DNA from: Pseudomicrostroma phylloplanum
Taxonomy: Eukaryota; Basidiomycota; Exobasidiomycetes; Microstromatales
Length of the DNA stretch: 64,000 nucleotides
Direction of reading: 5' to 3'
Assembly: GCA_039545275.1 (NCBI GenBank)
Contig: BCHS01000009.1
Coordinates: forward strand, 496,001-560,000
The notes beneath the pieces were generated by a model. It worked only from the letters and a program-made list of their open reading frames with translations, had not been told where the DNA came from and made no database searches. Below, piece after piece: positions 21,090 to 32,264 of the stretch. How positions within the stretch are numbered: position 1 is the first letter of the stretch; the number at the start of each line of letters is the position of its first letter. The translations under genes and the position numbers were made by a program.

Positions 21090-21264
21090 AGGCGCGAGGC
21101 TCAAAGAGGGCCGATAGATCACCAGGGAATCCGGCACGCAACAATGAAAGATGATACCACTCGCCTCTGTGAGAAATCGCGATACGATCGGATATACATG
21201 CGAGCAACATGGCGTGGAAGGACAGGTAGACTATGCAGACGAAGACGGTTCCACTAAGCTCGAA

Positions 21265-23349
21265 TCAAACGGCCGGTATGATCCTCTCCACTCCTCTATC
21301 CCCACCAGCAGCATCCTCTGCCCCTTCCCGATTGAACCGACTAAGACGATCCGAAATGTGAATCTTCCCAGCACCTGCGCCTGCGCTTGTGCCTGCACTT
21401 TCATTTGTCTGCTGCGAAAGAGCATGGCCGGGAGGATGGGAGAACCAGCAGCCCTGACGCGTGCAGGCCGCTCCGAACTTGCACGGTCTTGCGCCGCCGC
21501 CGCCGCCGGAGGAGGAAGACGAAGAGTCGTCCAGAGGTCGATCGAGGGCGAGGGGTTTGCCGTCGGGCCCTTTATCCGACTGGCCACCGGCCGCAGACGC
21601 AGACGCAGTCGTGATGTCGGTATCTCCGTTCGCTTCCCCATTCACCTCTGGCGCTGCCTCCTCGGTCATCTCTGCATCTGTGCCTGCTGCGTGTCCATTC
21701 TGCTGCGCTGCCGCAGAAGGATTGAGCAGCCGAGTGAGGGCCGGGCTAGGCACGAGATTGCCCGCCGCATCGACGTGCTTGTATGCACAGCTGGGATTGC
21801 TACACTTGTCCCCAAAGCGGCACGGGATAGAGGTGCTCTCCCCCGTTGTGGCTCCCGCCGCCGCCATCGACACTGTTCCTGCTCCATCGGCATTACTGCC
21901 ACCTCTTTGAGAGAGGAAGAATACAGCAGGCGAGATGTGGCTAAAGGTGCACTCTACATTGTTGCACTCCACCCCAAATCGGCAGGGCGTCTGGCTCGTC
22001 AAGATCGGATCGTCCTTGATCTCTCCGCGCCGTTTTGCGAGGGAGGCCTTGGGGGATGGGTGCGAGTACTCACACATGGGGTTTGTGCATGCGGAGGCGT
22101 ACCGGCAGAGGGAGGACTGTGAAGGCTTGCTTGGGAAGTCGGTAGAGTGCGTCGAGACTGCCGCATCGCTTGGGGAGGGAAGTGGAGCATTGATAGGTAG
22201 CATTGGGTCCAGCCGAGAGCTCAGCGAGGCACCCTGAGCTGCTGCTTGTATTGCTTGAGGCTGGAAATTCGGCACGAAAGCCGGCGCACGAGGATCAGGG
22301 ATGCCGGCGCGGGCTAGTAGGCTGAGCCCTGCATTTGCAGGCCCGGTGGGAGTCATCCGGCGTGGACCCGTGGGAGGAGCATTCGCTGTAGAGGTTGAAG
22401 CAGACGCAGCATTGATAGACCGAGAAAAGAGCTCCCGCCCTGCGTTGTTCGTCTGCCCGGATGGGGCGCTGCCCCGGATCCTCATCTCCCTGGGCCCAGT
22501 GGGTGGTCCTGTAGCAGAGGTGGCGTCTTCTTGCATTGAGTCATCCAGCGATGGAGAGTCGGGCTTGGGAGGCGACAGCCTCGAAGTGGGATCTTGAAGA
22601 TCCGTTCTTGCTGCAGCAAAGAGTTCCCTCGGCGGTCTGTAGAACGCGAGAGGTGGGGCCAGACGTCTGCTCAGGAACGAGGGCTCTGGAGAAGATCTAC
22701 GGGTTTCTCTTACTCACCTTTGTGCTTGTCGCTGTTGCCGATAATTCCCTCGACCGTATCTTTCTCCTTCTTCTCTCCGTGTATCGCGAGGCTCCCAGTG
22801 ATCCGCCGCTTTCGAGCCTTGCCTGTCTGTCCTCGCCGCAGGAGAGGCGGATCTCCTGAAGCCCGGAGACCGCGATCTGGCGTCCTCTCTGCCTTGGTCC
22901 CTATATGAGCCTCGCTGCGAGCGGCCATCCCTGGTAGACCCTCCAGCTTCTCTGGGCTCTGACTCATGAGACCGATAGGTAGTCGGTGAACGAGGCTTGC
23001 TGCGCCCCACACTGTCTTGCTGAGCAGTACCCATCGCAGCATCCGCACTCCCCCCAGGCTGCGCATCCCCTTCTGCTCCCTGCAGTCTGGCAGCTTCACT
23101 CCACAGCCACTGTGTGAAAGTCTTTTCATATACCCCCTCTCCAATGAGTTCTCCCAGCTCCTGGTCAATCTGCTCCCGGCCTTTGGCATTGGCGAGCATG
23201 ACCAGGACGTACTCCGCCATCATCGGGTCCGACGCATCGACCCATCCTCGCGAGACGAGATTCTCCTGGATGGAGGATTGCAGAGCGACTGCTGATGGGG
23301 AGCGTATGTCTATCTGGATGGGCGGAGAAGATGAGGATGAGGATGCCAT
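21265..23349 (-). CDS. Nab2/ZC3H14-like poly(A)-binding zinc-finger protein
   Basis: Nab2 binds poly(A), limits tail length and couples 3' processing to export. Exon 1 is 23349-22718. Exon 2 ends at 21265. The donor GTGAGT is clear, but two acceptors keep frame: 22636 (CTACAG, 81-nt intron, better pyrimidine tract) and 22666 (GAGCAG, 51 nt), giving 667 or 677 residues. The N-terminal ~95 residues (MMAEYVLVMLANAKGREQID) are the Nab2 PWI-like fold. An Arg/Ser-rich stretch follows. The C-terminal part has at least four Cx5Cx4Cx3H fingers (CRYASACTNPMCEYSH, CRFGVECNNVECTFSH, CRFGDKCSNPSCAYKH, CKFGAACTRQGCWFSH). Yeast Nab2 has seven fingers. It is convergent with the dynein chain gene. Confidence 0.88.
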
Positions 23350-24751
23350 GGCTGTAAGTTGGGTAGATGATATGAGATGGATGAGAATGCTGGATGGGCC
23401 TGGGGAGAAACGGAAGGAAGGATGAGCTTGTGTAGCCCGAGTTACCTCGGAAGTAGATTTTGACTGCTTCCTTTCCTCCACCCGAGTAAACCAAGAAATC
23501 TGCCTGTCATTATTGCATCTACCTATGCATGACATTCTTTACTCTCGTTCCCGCGCGATCGCGGCAAGGCGATGCTATCAACCGTGTTGCTCACCCGAGT
23601 GCGCCGCCGTGTCGGCCCTTGCTCTCTCCCCTCAAGTCGTTACATTTTTTGTCTCGGCGTGAGGGTGGGGTTGCAAGCGCGTCGACACACAGGCAATTAA
23701 TTCTACCTTGGGTTTTTCAATTCAACGAGTGTCAAGCATCAGACCGAGAGGAAGCGACGCCAGGAAGTGGATTCGCAACCCTTTCGCGTGGGCCTTTGGG
23801 CTCACCCGCTCGAGTCGTCTTAGCGCCCTTGCTCGAGGATGTAGCATATCAACTACCCTTGGGTGGGCCGGTGGACTCGGATATTCCCCCTTTACTTATT
23901 TGCTACCCTTCTAGCTTCACGCCGCGACTTTTCGTTTTGCACTGGTCAGCACCAACAACACTTGGGAACCACGACGACGAACCCTCACGCGCACTCCAAG
24001 ACATTCAGAGTGGATCGACTGTTGCATGAAAACCAAGCGAATAGACACAGTAACGACAGAGTGAAGGGGAGCAAAGAGAACATTGTTTTCGCGTGACGAG
24101 GATGACCATATAGGGGGAACAAAGGGAGCAGGGAGATTTCTGATGCATGGGTGGGGAGTGCATACACGGTCACAGACTTGACTCTCTAAGGAGAAATTGG
24201 GAACAGCTCAGGCCAGGCTGAGCAAAGTGGAATGACTTGCTGGAGTGCTCGCTTGCGACACTGCAGGAGAGAGATGACGACCAAGCGCAGAAGATGACTT
24301 CTTGCACGCCTCTCTACGGAGGAGACTCGCTCCTCAACATTCGATTGATGGGGAATCACCACGACGAAGCCTGGTCCGACCCACTCGATGGGGGCTTTGG
24401 TGACCGTCAGGGAGTACTGCAAGCCAGCGCGGGATTGTTGTGAACCAAGAAGAGCGAGGAAACCAGAGTGGGAGAGAGAAGATGCGCGAGGCGGATACAA
24501 GAAGCAAAAGTTGACAACCCGATTGAGGCATTCTCCAGATGAAAGAGGCAAGCAGGCCGGCCGGCTTGCGGTAGAAATTTGAACCGACTTGACGAGGTGA
24601 CATAGGCCGAGTGACACATTTGCTTATGTAGTATACAGAGGGGGGAAGCAGAGCGTGACCGAATTCAAAAAGGTGAATTGGGAGCGTGAATTCGGTTTTA
24701 TGTACCCAGTTTGTACACTTTGGCGATGCTTGGTGACTGAAAGGCTTGGCC
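23350..24751. other. 1.4-kb intergenic region, nothing recognised
   Basis: A plus-strand ORF of 166 codons (23529-24029) and several minus-strand ORFs exist, but codon use is incoherent and none resembles a family. The left part should hold the Nab2-like promoter and the right part the 3' end of the Gln-rich gene. Confidence 0.5.
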
Positions 24752-27700
24752 TCAATGTTGCCCCTGCTGCTGCTCCTGATGCTGTTGATGGTGCAGTTGT
24801 TGTTGTTGTTGTTGTTGCTGCTGCTGCTGATGTGGATCAAAGCTCAACTGTGGGAACGCACTAGTATCCATATTGACAGAAAGGGCCAAAGCCGCATCCA
24901 AGCCAAGACCATGATCGAAGACATGATGAGCAGGAGGAGGCAGACCATTTGGCGCAATACTGGACATGGCATCGAAGGCGTGCTGGTCCATGGTCTGTTG
25001 CAGCTGTTGCAGCTGCTGCATCTGTTGAGCGGTCTGCATCTGGGCCTGAGCATGAGCCTGTCCTGAGGCGACGGCGGCTGCAACTGCATTCTGATGATAT
25101 TGCTGATGCTGCTGATGGTAGTCTCGTTGATCAGGCTCCTGCTCGATCTGAGACTTTCTACGCTCAGTTGGCAGAGTCAGAGACAGCTCCGCAGTCTGAT
25201 CTCTCTGCAGCTTTTCGATCACTGCTCGCACTTGCAACTTGTGAAGGTGATCGTGAGGCTGCGTGTTCGCATTCTGGCCCATTGGACCGCCCAATGCGGG
25301 TGCACTCAATTGAGGGAGAAGCCCCGGCCCACCGGGGGATTGAGTCTGTGATGGGGTCTGCGCTGGCTGCTGCTGCTGCTGCTGCTGCTGGAAGGCGGGT
25401 TGATGATCATTCACAGGCAGCATCGGCGAGTCGCCTTGGCCATCCAGATAGACGGGAAGCTGCTGTGCATTCGACGGATAGGCGTCAGGCGCTGTGAATG
25501 GGAAGTCGAACGACGAAAACATGCCGTTTACTTCTTGACCCTGAAGTGCGGGCGCTGACGCAGTGGCAGAGGCAGGAAACGCTGGAGGTAGCATCTGAGC
25601 AGCCTGGTGAGGTAGCCCAAATGCAGTGTTGCTAGGCTGCAATTGGTGCTGATGCGGTTGCACCGCATGCATTGAGGGACCGCCAGCTGGGAAGCCCCCT
25701 AGCTCGGCGTGTGTGACGGGCTGCGACAGAGGGTGCATATGTTGCACAGGAACGCCTGGTCGACCAAGACCTTGTGAAAAGTCTATCCCAGGTGGAGGAG
25801 GCATCGACTGAGAGGTCACCGATGACAGATTGGCCGATGAGGTTGGCGTTGCGATTTGCGGGTTTGCTCCGGGGTAAGAGGGCGCGCCCGCGTCCGCAAC
25901 ACCAGTCGTTGAAGGACCGCCTCTCCTCTCGATTTTCCTCTCGAATACTGGCTGCCGATCCCCAATCGCAATAGCAGTAGCCATTGTATTACTTCTGCCG
26001 GGTGCAGAATCCTTGGGCGAGGATGCAACTTGTAGTTCAAACTCGATTCGGAGAGTCTGTATCATACCGTTGCCGTGTAGACACTGGGCGGATACCGCTA
26101 TCAGTCCGCCTTGGCTACCGGCGTTGGGTGTTCCCGTCAGGCTCTTCTCCAGTGAATCAGGAATGTCCTTCAATCTCAGCCAATCGGGCTTGGTAAGCAC
26201 GGAGAAGGTGGGCTTGATGGAAGCTGCCGACATCTGCGGATCCCAGACTCGCAGAATCCAGTGCCAAGGGGTGTCATGGAAGGCAATCCTCTCTGCGGGC
26301 CCCACGATCTTGCGTTCGAAGCGTTGAAACTCCCACTCCTCGTCTGAGAGTTTTCGTCCTTCCACAATCCAGACGTGGTTTCCTTTGCTCTTGGCCTTGC
26401 GACCATCTTCGTTGAAGCGCGAGATATAAGGCTGCGTCCAAAGGTACTGTCTCAGACGCTTAGGGGAGCACTGCTCCTCTGTGATACCGCTCCTGTAGAC
26501 CTCCTCTTGCCAGCGGTTGACGAACGCCTGAATGCGGAATTTGAAAGGACGGAAATCCTCACTGTGATTTAATCGCGACATTCTCTTGGGCATCAGGGTC
26601 TGGTGAATGCCTTCGCCATGAGCATCAGAGCAATCGTTGTGAGAGCAGACGTAGCGCAGATAGCGGTAGAAGAGGGCATCCAGGCGCTCCTGAATGTGGG
26701 ACGGCAGCGTCGGGATGGCGCCTCGGCCGGGCATATCTGGGGCGTCTACTGTTCCCTTCAATGTCATGACATGGGACGACTCCGCTGGAGGAGCATTGGG
26801 GTCTTGAGTAGCCTCTGTCTTGACAGAATGGTAATTGTCATACTGAGAGTTGCCAGCGGCACCCATGAGCTGGCCTAGGGGATCGTCCATATCTTCAGTA
26901 GGAGTCCAGGCCTCCTCTGCAGGCGATTGGCCTCCACTGTCATCGAGCCAAGGAGCGTCGTCGTCACGAATCGCTAGCAACGGCGACCGAGCCATGCCCT
27001 CGAATTGCCGTCGCGTAGCCGAAAAAGCCTCTTCCAGAAGAGAACGAGTGCGAGTATGCTTGACTGCCTGGGGAGTGTTGACATTGACAGGCGTGGCCGG
27101 TAGCGAGTGCATGGGTGTATTCTGTTGCTGTTGCTGGACGGGTGTGACGTTTGCAGTGTTGGCTGCAAAGGTGGGAGCAGCTTGAGGGGACGGCGGTGTC
27201 TGAGTCGGCGCAGACCCAAGACTTACCCCGGCGGCAGGCATTGAGCCAGAGCCAGAGTCGTGCCACCCCTGCAGCTGTAGTTGAGGCTGGGTGGCATCAG
27301 AAGGACCCAGGTTCTTGAGCTGCGGGACTAGAGGCGCTGACGTCGCGTGTAGCAAAGGCGGAGCTACTGGTCTTGGCATCTGGAACATCTGCATGTTCAT
27401 GCCGAGGTCGCCATCGCGACTACCATTTCTCGGTCCAGTAGTGGGAGGTGCAGAGGGTGGTGCCGCTGGTGGTTCAAGTGGTTCGCCGTTCTTGCCCCGC
27501 ATCGTCTTGATCGGGAGCTCATCCATGGGGTTTGATGGCCTTTTACGGACACCTGGGCTCTCGGGCGGCAGCGTCACCGGTCCGGCTTGGGCGCCGCTAT
27601 CAGAGTGATTACGGCTGTGTGGTTCTCCGCTGCTGTCACTTGCGCCATTCCTGAGCCTCGAGTCTACGCCAGGCTGTTCGCCGCCTCCACCATTGTGCAG

Positions 27701-28939
27701 CTGAATATTGGCCAAAGATTGGGTGCCTAGCATACCGATTCTTGCCAAGCTCCGAGAGAGCTCTCCTAGGCACATAGACGACGGGCCATGACTACCCTGG
27801 AGGAATAGATCGCGAGCGCTGGCAGCAAGGGCGACAACGTCGTCTAGTAAGATGCCGATCTTAGTGATGGTCTCTGGCTCACTCTTCTGCGATGCCTGAC
27901 CTTCGTTGGCAAGGCGAAGAGGAGAGGGGCCACTATGAGCCGACAGAGGCCTCTCAGCGGCTCTGCCGGCAAGGTCAGGCAGAGAGGCTGTGCTGATAGC
28001 GCTCAGAGGGGGCCTCTGTGTAGCTGACTGCAACTTGGCTGTGGGCGTTGCGTCAGGAGCAAGTCGCCCGATGCGAGCCAACGAAAGCAAGGGGGTCGAC
28101 GCCACGGGCGGTTCGGAAGCTGTGAAAGGATACGCGCCGTTGAGCTCCAGTGCACGCCTGGAGGTCGAGGAAGTAGAGGAGCTACTCATTGTGCGTACAT
28201 GGTGTGGAGATACCTCGGGATGTGTGATCGCTGAGGCTGGCAACAGATGATCCTGTTGTGATACGTTGGGCGCTGAAGGCTGCTCCTGAATGACCTCTCC
28301 GTTACCGTTGCCCTCGAAGTCCGGTTCTGCAGTCCTTTGAAGAGCAATGTTCTGCAGGTGGGCCTGAAGTCTTGACGAAAGGACGCCAGCGCCTCTCCTG
28401 CCCTCGATTGGCGATTGTGGAGTCGAGAGAGCAGGATGGCCATCCGATGTCCAAATCGGACCGCCCAGCGCAGGGCTACCGCCCACTGGCAGCTGCTCCG
28501 TACTGAGCGAGAAGGGAGGCCCTAAGCCGTGAGCCATGCTCCTTTGTACCACCGATCCACTTGCACTACGATGCCTGATAGGGTCGATCATGCTGGACGA
28601 GGCGATGGCGGGCGAGTCTCCTGACGCTCCAGCAGACTCTCCTGGGACACCGGGAACTAAAGTCAAGGGCGGCCGTCCAGCTCCATTACTCGTGCGCTGT
28701 GATGGGAGAGCAGCAAAGACCCTCGGCTGATGGTCGGCGTAGTCCTCTGCCGTAGTGGGCTGTGTGGGCGAGGTACTATGAGCCGATGTGGGGGTGAGCT
28801 GCTGCAATTGCTGCTGCGACTTCAATTGTACGGGCTGCAGTGGAAATTGCGAAAAGTCGCCGAGGTTGCCAGCTGTTTGTGAGCGTCGATGGTAGATGGA
28901 AGGCTGAGGCTGCTGATGTTGCTCCTGGAATTCAGACAT
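24752..28939 (-). CDS. Large Gln-rich protein with a conserved-looking core, function unknown
   Basis: The single-exon ORF has 1395 residues, starting MSEFQEQHQQPQPSIY. The first ~740 residues are Ser/Pro/Gln-rich and disordered. A globular core spans about 745-975 (LDALFYRYLRYVCSHNDC, FRPFKFRIQAFVNRWQEE, RLRQYLWTQPYISRFNEDG, WHWILRVWDPQ, LRIEFELQVA), rich in Trp/Phe/Arg and ordered. The remainder is Gln/Pro/Ala-rich with long CAG/CAA-coded tracts, ending in a poly-Gln/His tail. Gln-rich arms around one fold suggest a transcriptional regulator or adaptor, but no DNA-binding signature is recognised, so no function is assigned. It has no signal peptide or membrane segment. The 5' region is long and repeat-bearing. 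Confidence 0.8.
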   Translation of the reverse strand: MSEFQEQHQQPQPSIYHRRSQTAGNLGDFSQFPLQPVQLKSQQQLQQLTPTSAHSTSPTQPTTAEDYADHQPRVFAALPSQRTSNGAGRPPLTLVPGVPGESAGASGDSPAIASSSMIDPIRHRSASGSVVQRSMAHGLGPPFSLSTEQLPVGGSPALGGPIWTSDGHPALSTPQSPIEGRRGAGVLSSRLQAHLQNIALQRTAEPDFEGNGNGEVIQEQPSAPNVSQQDHLLPASAITHPEVSPHHVRTMSSSSTSSTSRRALELNGAYPFTASEPPVASTPLLSLARIGRLAPDATPTAKLQSATQRPPLSAISTASLPDLAGRAAERPLSAHSGPSPLRLANEGQASQKSEPETITKIGILLDDVVALAASARDLFLQGSHGPSSMCLGELSRSLARIGMLGTQSLANIQLHNGGGGEQPGVDSRLRNGASDSSGEPHSRNHSDSGAQAGPVTLPPESPGVRKRPSNPMDELPIKTMRGKNGEPLEPPAAPPSAPPTTGPRNGSRDGDLGMNMQMFQMPRPVAPPLLHATSAPLVPQLKNLGPSDATQPQLQLQGWHDSGSGSMPAAGVSLGSAPTQTPPSPQAAPTFAANTANVTPVQQQQQNTPMHSLPATPVNVNTPQAVKHTRTRSLLEEAFSATRRQFEGMARSPLLAIRDDDAPWLDDSGGQSPAEEAWTPTEDMDDPLGQLMGAAGNSQYDNYHSVKTEATQDPNAPPAESSHVMTLKGTVDAPDMPGRGAIPTLPSHIQERLDALFYRYLRYVCSHNDCSDAHGEGIHQTLMPKRMSRLNHSEDFRPFKFRIQAFVNRWQEEVYRSGITEEQCSPKRLRQYLWTQPYISRFNEDGRKAKSKGNHVWIVEGRKLSDEEWEFQRFERKIVGPAERIAFHDTPWHWILRVWDPQMSAASIKPTFSVLTKPDWLRLKDIPDSLEKSLTGTPNAGSQGGLIAVSAQCLHGNGMIQTLRIEFELQVASSPKDSAPGRSNTMATAIAIGDRQPVFERKIERRGGPSTTGVADAGAPSYPGANPQIATPTSSANLSSVTSQSMPPPPGIDFSQGLGRPGVPVQHMHPLSQPVTHAELGGFPAGGPSMHAVQPHQHQLQPSNTAFGLPHQAAQMLPPAFPASATASAPALQGQEVNGMFSSFDFPFTAPDAYPSNAQQLPVYLDGQGDSPMLPVNDHQPAFQQQQQQQQPAQTPSQTQSPGGPGLLPQLSAPALGGPMGQNANTQPHDHLHKLQVRAVIEKLQRDQTAELSLTLPTERRKSQIEQEPDQRDYHQQHQQYHQNAVAAAVASGQAHAQAQMQTAQQMQQLQQLQQTMDQHAFDAMSSIAPNGLPPPAHHVFDHGLGLDAALALSVNMDTSAFPQLSFDPHQQQQQQQQQQQLHHQQHQEQQQGQH
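24770..24836. repeat. CAA/CAG tract coding the C-terminal poly-Gln of the Gln-rich protein
   Basis: On the plus strand tgttgttg/tgctgctg runs; on the minus strand this codes 11 consecutive Gln plus further Gln/His. A similar CAG run lies at about 25370-25390. Confidence 0.9.
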
Positions 28940-30015
28940 GGAATGTGTAGAGAAGGAGCTGCCAAAATCATTGATTTCCTCCGGGCGTCTTTGATCTGAG
29001 CCCGGGGCAGTGAAGTCAAGATCGTTAGGAGCCGTCTTGTCGGATCGACTCTGCCGTCAATCTCGAGCGAGGCGGCTCAAGATCGGACAGTGAACGAAGC
29101 GGTGGGGTGGTGGAGTAGGTCGAGGTGCGTGCGATGTAGAGGGGGGTGCAGTAGTAGTGCCTGCTAAGCGATCGATGCGATGCTCAGAGTCTACTGGCTG
29201 GCGGATGCAAAGGTCGCGGTAGCTATTGGGCCTGGCAAAAATGACAGGAATTGCCGGCGGCAGGCGCCCGCTCCTCGCGGCGTCGAGAGATCTGACAAGC
29301 CCCTTCGCCGCTCAACGTCGCAAAAGTAAGGATCCGAAGAGGAGACGAGGGCCGTTGGGATGTAATCTTGTTGCAGGATATAGTGGTGGAGGTAGTGGTA
29401 TGGGTGACGGGGCAGGAGAGGGACCATGGATTGCTCCCGACGTCGGAGGGGGGCCAGGCTGCGTCGAGGTGAGGTGCACAGGAAGAAGAGCCGTGGGTGG
29501 GCAGTCCGTGGTCCCACTCCGTCGTCCGTCGTCCGTCGTCCGCCTGCCCGCCCGCCCGCCCGCCCGCCTGGCTGCCTGGCTGCCCTCCCGCTCGCTCCCT
29601 CGCCTGCCCGCCTCTTCGCACACCACTCACCCACCCACCCACGCTCTCTCACCTCGGGTGCGGATGCGAGGCTGAGGGCGTGGTAACTCCGCGGTGGCCC
29701 AATGCGCGCGCTGCCCATCTCCCCCCGCACCCACGCCTTGAACGCCGGGCACACACACACACACGCTCTACCAGCACCAGCAGCCCCCCAAGGCACACCA
29801 CCTCACCACGGCATTCAATTCCTAACAAGTCGCCTTTCAGAATCTTCCTCCAATGGCCGGAGCCGCCGATGTAGCCGTCCCGATAACGCCCTTCCCACGA
29901 GTAGTGGATTGTTCTGCTGACGTCGAGACGATGCCCACGGCCATTCGCCAGTGCACCTGATCGGTCAACGTTCCCATTTCACACATGGGCAATACCTAGT
30001 TCGGGAGCGTGTAGA
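28940..30015. other. 1.1-kb intergenic region with simple repeats
   Basis: It lies upstream of the Gln-rich gene and downstream of ataxin-3 (both minus). It contains a gtccgtc run at about 29518-29541, a (CCCG)n run at about 29546-29570, a ggctgcct duplication near 29570-29582 and an (AC)n run at about 29750-29764. ORFs here are by-products of the repeats. Confidence 0.6.
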
Positions 30016-32083
30016 TTACATGCCGAAGCGAGCCAGCCTCATCTGTCTCAACTCTTCTGCGCTCATCTGTTTCGGTTCCCGCTCACCCTCGTCATCCTCG
30101 TCCTCGTCCTCGTCTGCGTCCGCATCTCCGGTTCCTGACCCTTGGCTCGTCGCACTAGCCACCTTCTTTGCAGCAGGATCGGGCTCCGGCGTATAGACGC
30201 CCCTCTCCCGTCGCTCTTCCCGCTCGCGAGCCTCTCTCTCCTTTCGTTTCGCCTCTTCCCTCATCCTCGCAATCCGCCCAACGTCGGCGGGCGTGGGACT
30301 CCTCTGTCCCCGCGCAGCCGCAATCGCAGCCATGATCTGAGCTTGCTCCTCGGCGCTCACCCCGCTTGGTGGGTCGGGGCTCGTTTGCCGTACTTGCTGG
30401 TGGAGAGAGGTCGCAGGCGCAGAGGAAGGTCCGGCAGCGATACTAGCGGCTAGTGCCCTTTGCAATTCTGCGTCCTCGTCGTCATAGTCTCGATCCCGTA
30501 GGTCTTGGAACGCAGCAGTGGCAGCTTTCCAGGCTAGTGAATCTTGCTCTTCGAAGTCTGCATCGATGTCCTCATCGTCACTCGAGATCTCGATGACATT
30601 GTCGTGGGGCTGAGGACGCGCAACTGGCATTGACGGGGGTTGCCCAGCAGTACGGCCATTCGTAGAGCTTTCGAGGGCGTGGAGCTCATCAATGTCATCT
30701 TCATCGACATCTTCTTGACCGAGGTGATCGCGAAGAGCAGGATGCATGAACGGCGACCTAGCAGACTCGAGGGCTGCAATTGGATCGTCTTCTACACTGT
30801 ACCCTTCAAGATCGATCGCAGTGTCCCTTGTGATACCGCTGCGAACGTTTCGACTTCCACTGCCACTTGCTCCTCCCAGCCTCGACGACCCTGCGGCATC
30901 CTCTCTGGAAGATGTGCCTCTGATGCTAGCTGCCAATGCCTCCTGAAGATCGTCATCCCCCTGCCTCTTGCTTTTCCTGCGAGGCATGGATTTGGCACCG
31001 CGGTGGTCAATACTTGCGCTGCTGGATGCTTCAGGTTTTGAGCTCTCTGACTCGGGAGACGCTAAGCTTGCCGCCAGGGCTCTTTTCAGCTCCTCATCTT
31101 CGTCAGAGTCCGATGCATATGACTCTGCCGAAGACGCTGCAACGTCTGCAGGGCACGATCTGATTTGCGCGAGGATGTTGTGTGCCTGCTGTGCATCCGT
31201 AGAGGTGGGTCTGACGACAAAGACTGAGTAGCCTTCGGTCTGGCTTTGGTCCAGGAGTGCTCCCAAGTATCCGGTCCCGACTGTTGGTTATAAGGAGAGC
31301 GCAATTGCAGAGAAACGTTGGTCAGATACAAGGCATTTGGCCGTAAGACGCTGTCGTATTGCCACTCACCCCAGGTGGGTTCCTTCAGGAAGCTATTGAG
31401 ATTGAACCTACGTGCATACAAAGACAGAGGAAGTGTATGACATGTCAGATTAGTTGGGCAGCGATCATATTGCTCAGATCTTGCTATTCTGCTCACCAGA
31501 GGTTGTCGGCCCACCCGAAGCTTCGGAAACAGAACCAATGTGACTGCAAGTTGAGGATGAAGGCCAGCTGCTGTTCGGGCGCATTGTGATACTGTCGCAT
31601 GTCTGCTGAGTTCCAGCGGAGGAGGGACAGACCCCACACCTGTAGCGCAGTCTCGATGACACCAACCGAGAAGAACCCTGAAGCGAAGTGGCAGCGGACG
31701 GGGAAATGGTAGCGCAGTGAGCTATGCGAATCCTGGCGCTCGAACAGTGGCAGCCTGGGCGTCAAGGCACTCACCTGTCTCGTCTGCATTCCTTCCAGCT
31801 GCCTCTCTGTCGCCCCATTCGGTATCGCTCATGTTGAGGTTTTCCCGCTCCAAGCCATCGAGTTGTGAGGCGATATCGGCAAGTTGAGCGGCATCAAAGT
31901 AGTTCCCTTGAAGGAGATTGTTCAGCGCATGCTGGGCGCATAGCATGGATCCTTCTTCCTGTCGCTCTGTATAGCAATCGGATGCGGGGACAGAGTCAGC
32001 GCAACTGCTTCGCTGGGTCTCCATGGGCCTTGCTCACCATGCAGAATGGCCTTCTTGACCCTGTCCCTGGCCGCCGACGTCAT
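30016..32083 (-). CDS. Ataxin-3-like Josephin deubiquitinase with three UIMs
   Basis: It is a cysteine deubiquitinase that trims polyubiquitin chains in protein quality control. Five exons: 32083-32038, 31966-31775, 31677-31497, 31407-31370, 31280-30016. Phases close to 573 residues. The Josephin domain (about 1-180) is assembled across all four introns: HERQEEGSMLCAQHALNNLL gives Cys25, LQSHWFCFR gives His126, FNLNSFL gives Asn144, so the catalytic triad is intact. QVWGLSLLRWNS and EGYSVFVVR match the family. The tail carries three ubiquitin-interacting motifs, near residues 217 (DEELKRALAASLAS), 270 (DDLQEALAASIRG) and 428 (DAELQRALAASIAAG). There is no long polyglutamine tract. It is head-to-head with the RNase H-like gene, 181 bp between start codons. 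Confidence 0.94.
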
Positions 32084-32264
32084 CTTGATGTCGTGGACAC
32101 ACTCCCAGGAAGTTGCAAGTACGGCCGGGAGCTCAAGATCGTCCCAGCGCCACACGCGTCCCTTTCCGTGTCGGAGCCTGTTCCAACCTTGCCGGGCTGC
32201 CTGCCGCACAACCCTTCTGTTACTTTCCACCTTCTACAAGACGCTTCACCTCGTACGCATCGCC

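Noticed and set aside
21151..22122. 323-codon plus-strand ORF opposite the Nab2-like gene
   Set aside because: It is a shadow of the CCCH zinc-finger exon, where the minus strand codes four spaced fingers.
23529..24029. 166-codon plus-strand ORF
   Set aside because: The composition is random-looking, with no splice partners or recognised motifs, in a region explained as intergenic.
29191..29796. 201-codon minus-strand ORF and overlapping ORFs
   Set aside because: They are produced by CCCG and AC simple repeats. All frames are open in such sequence.
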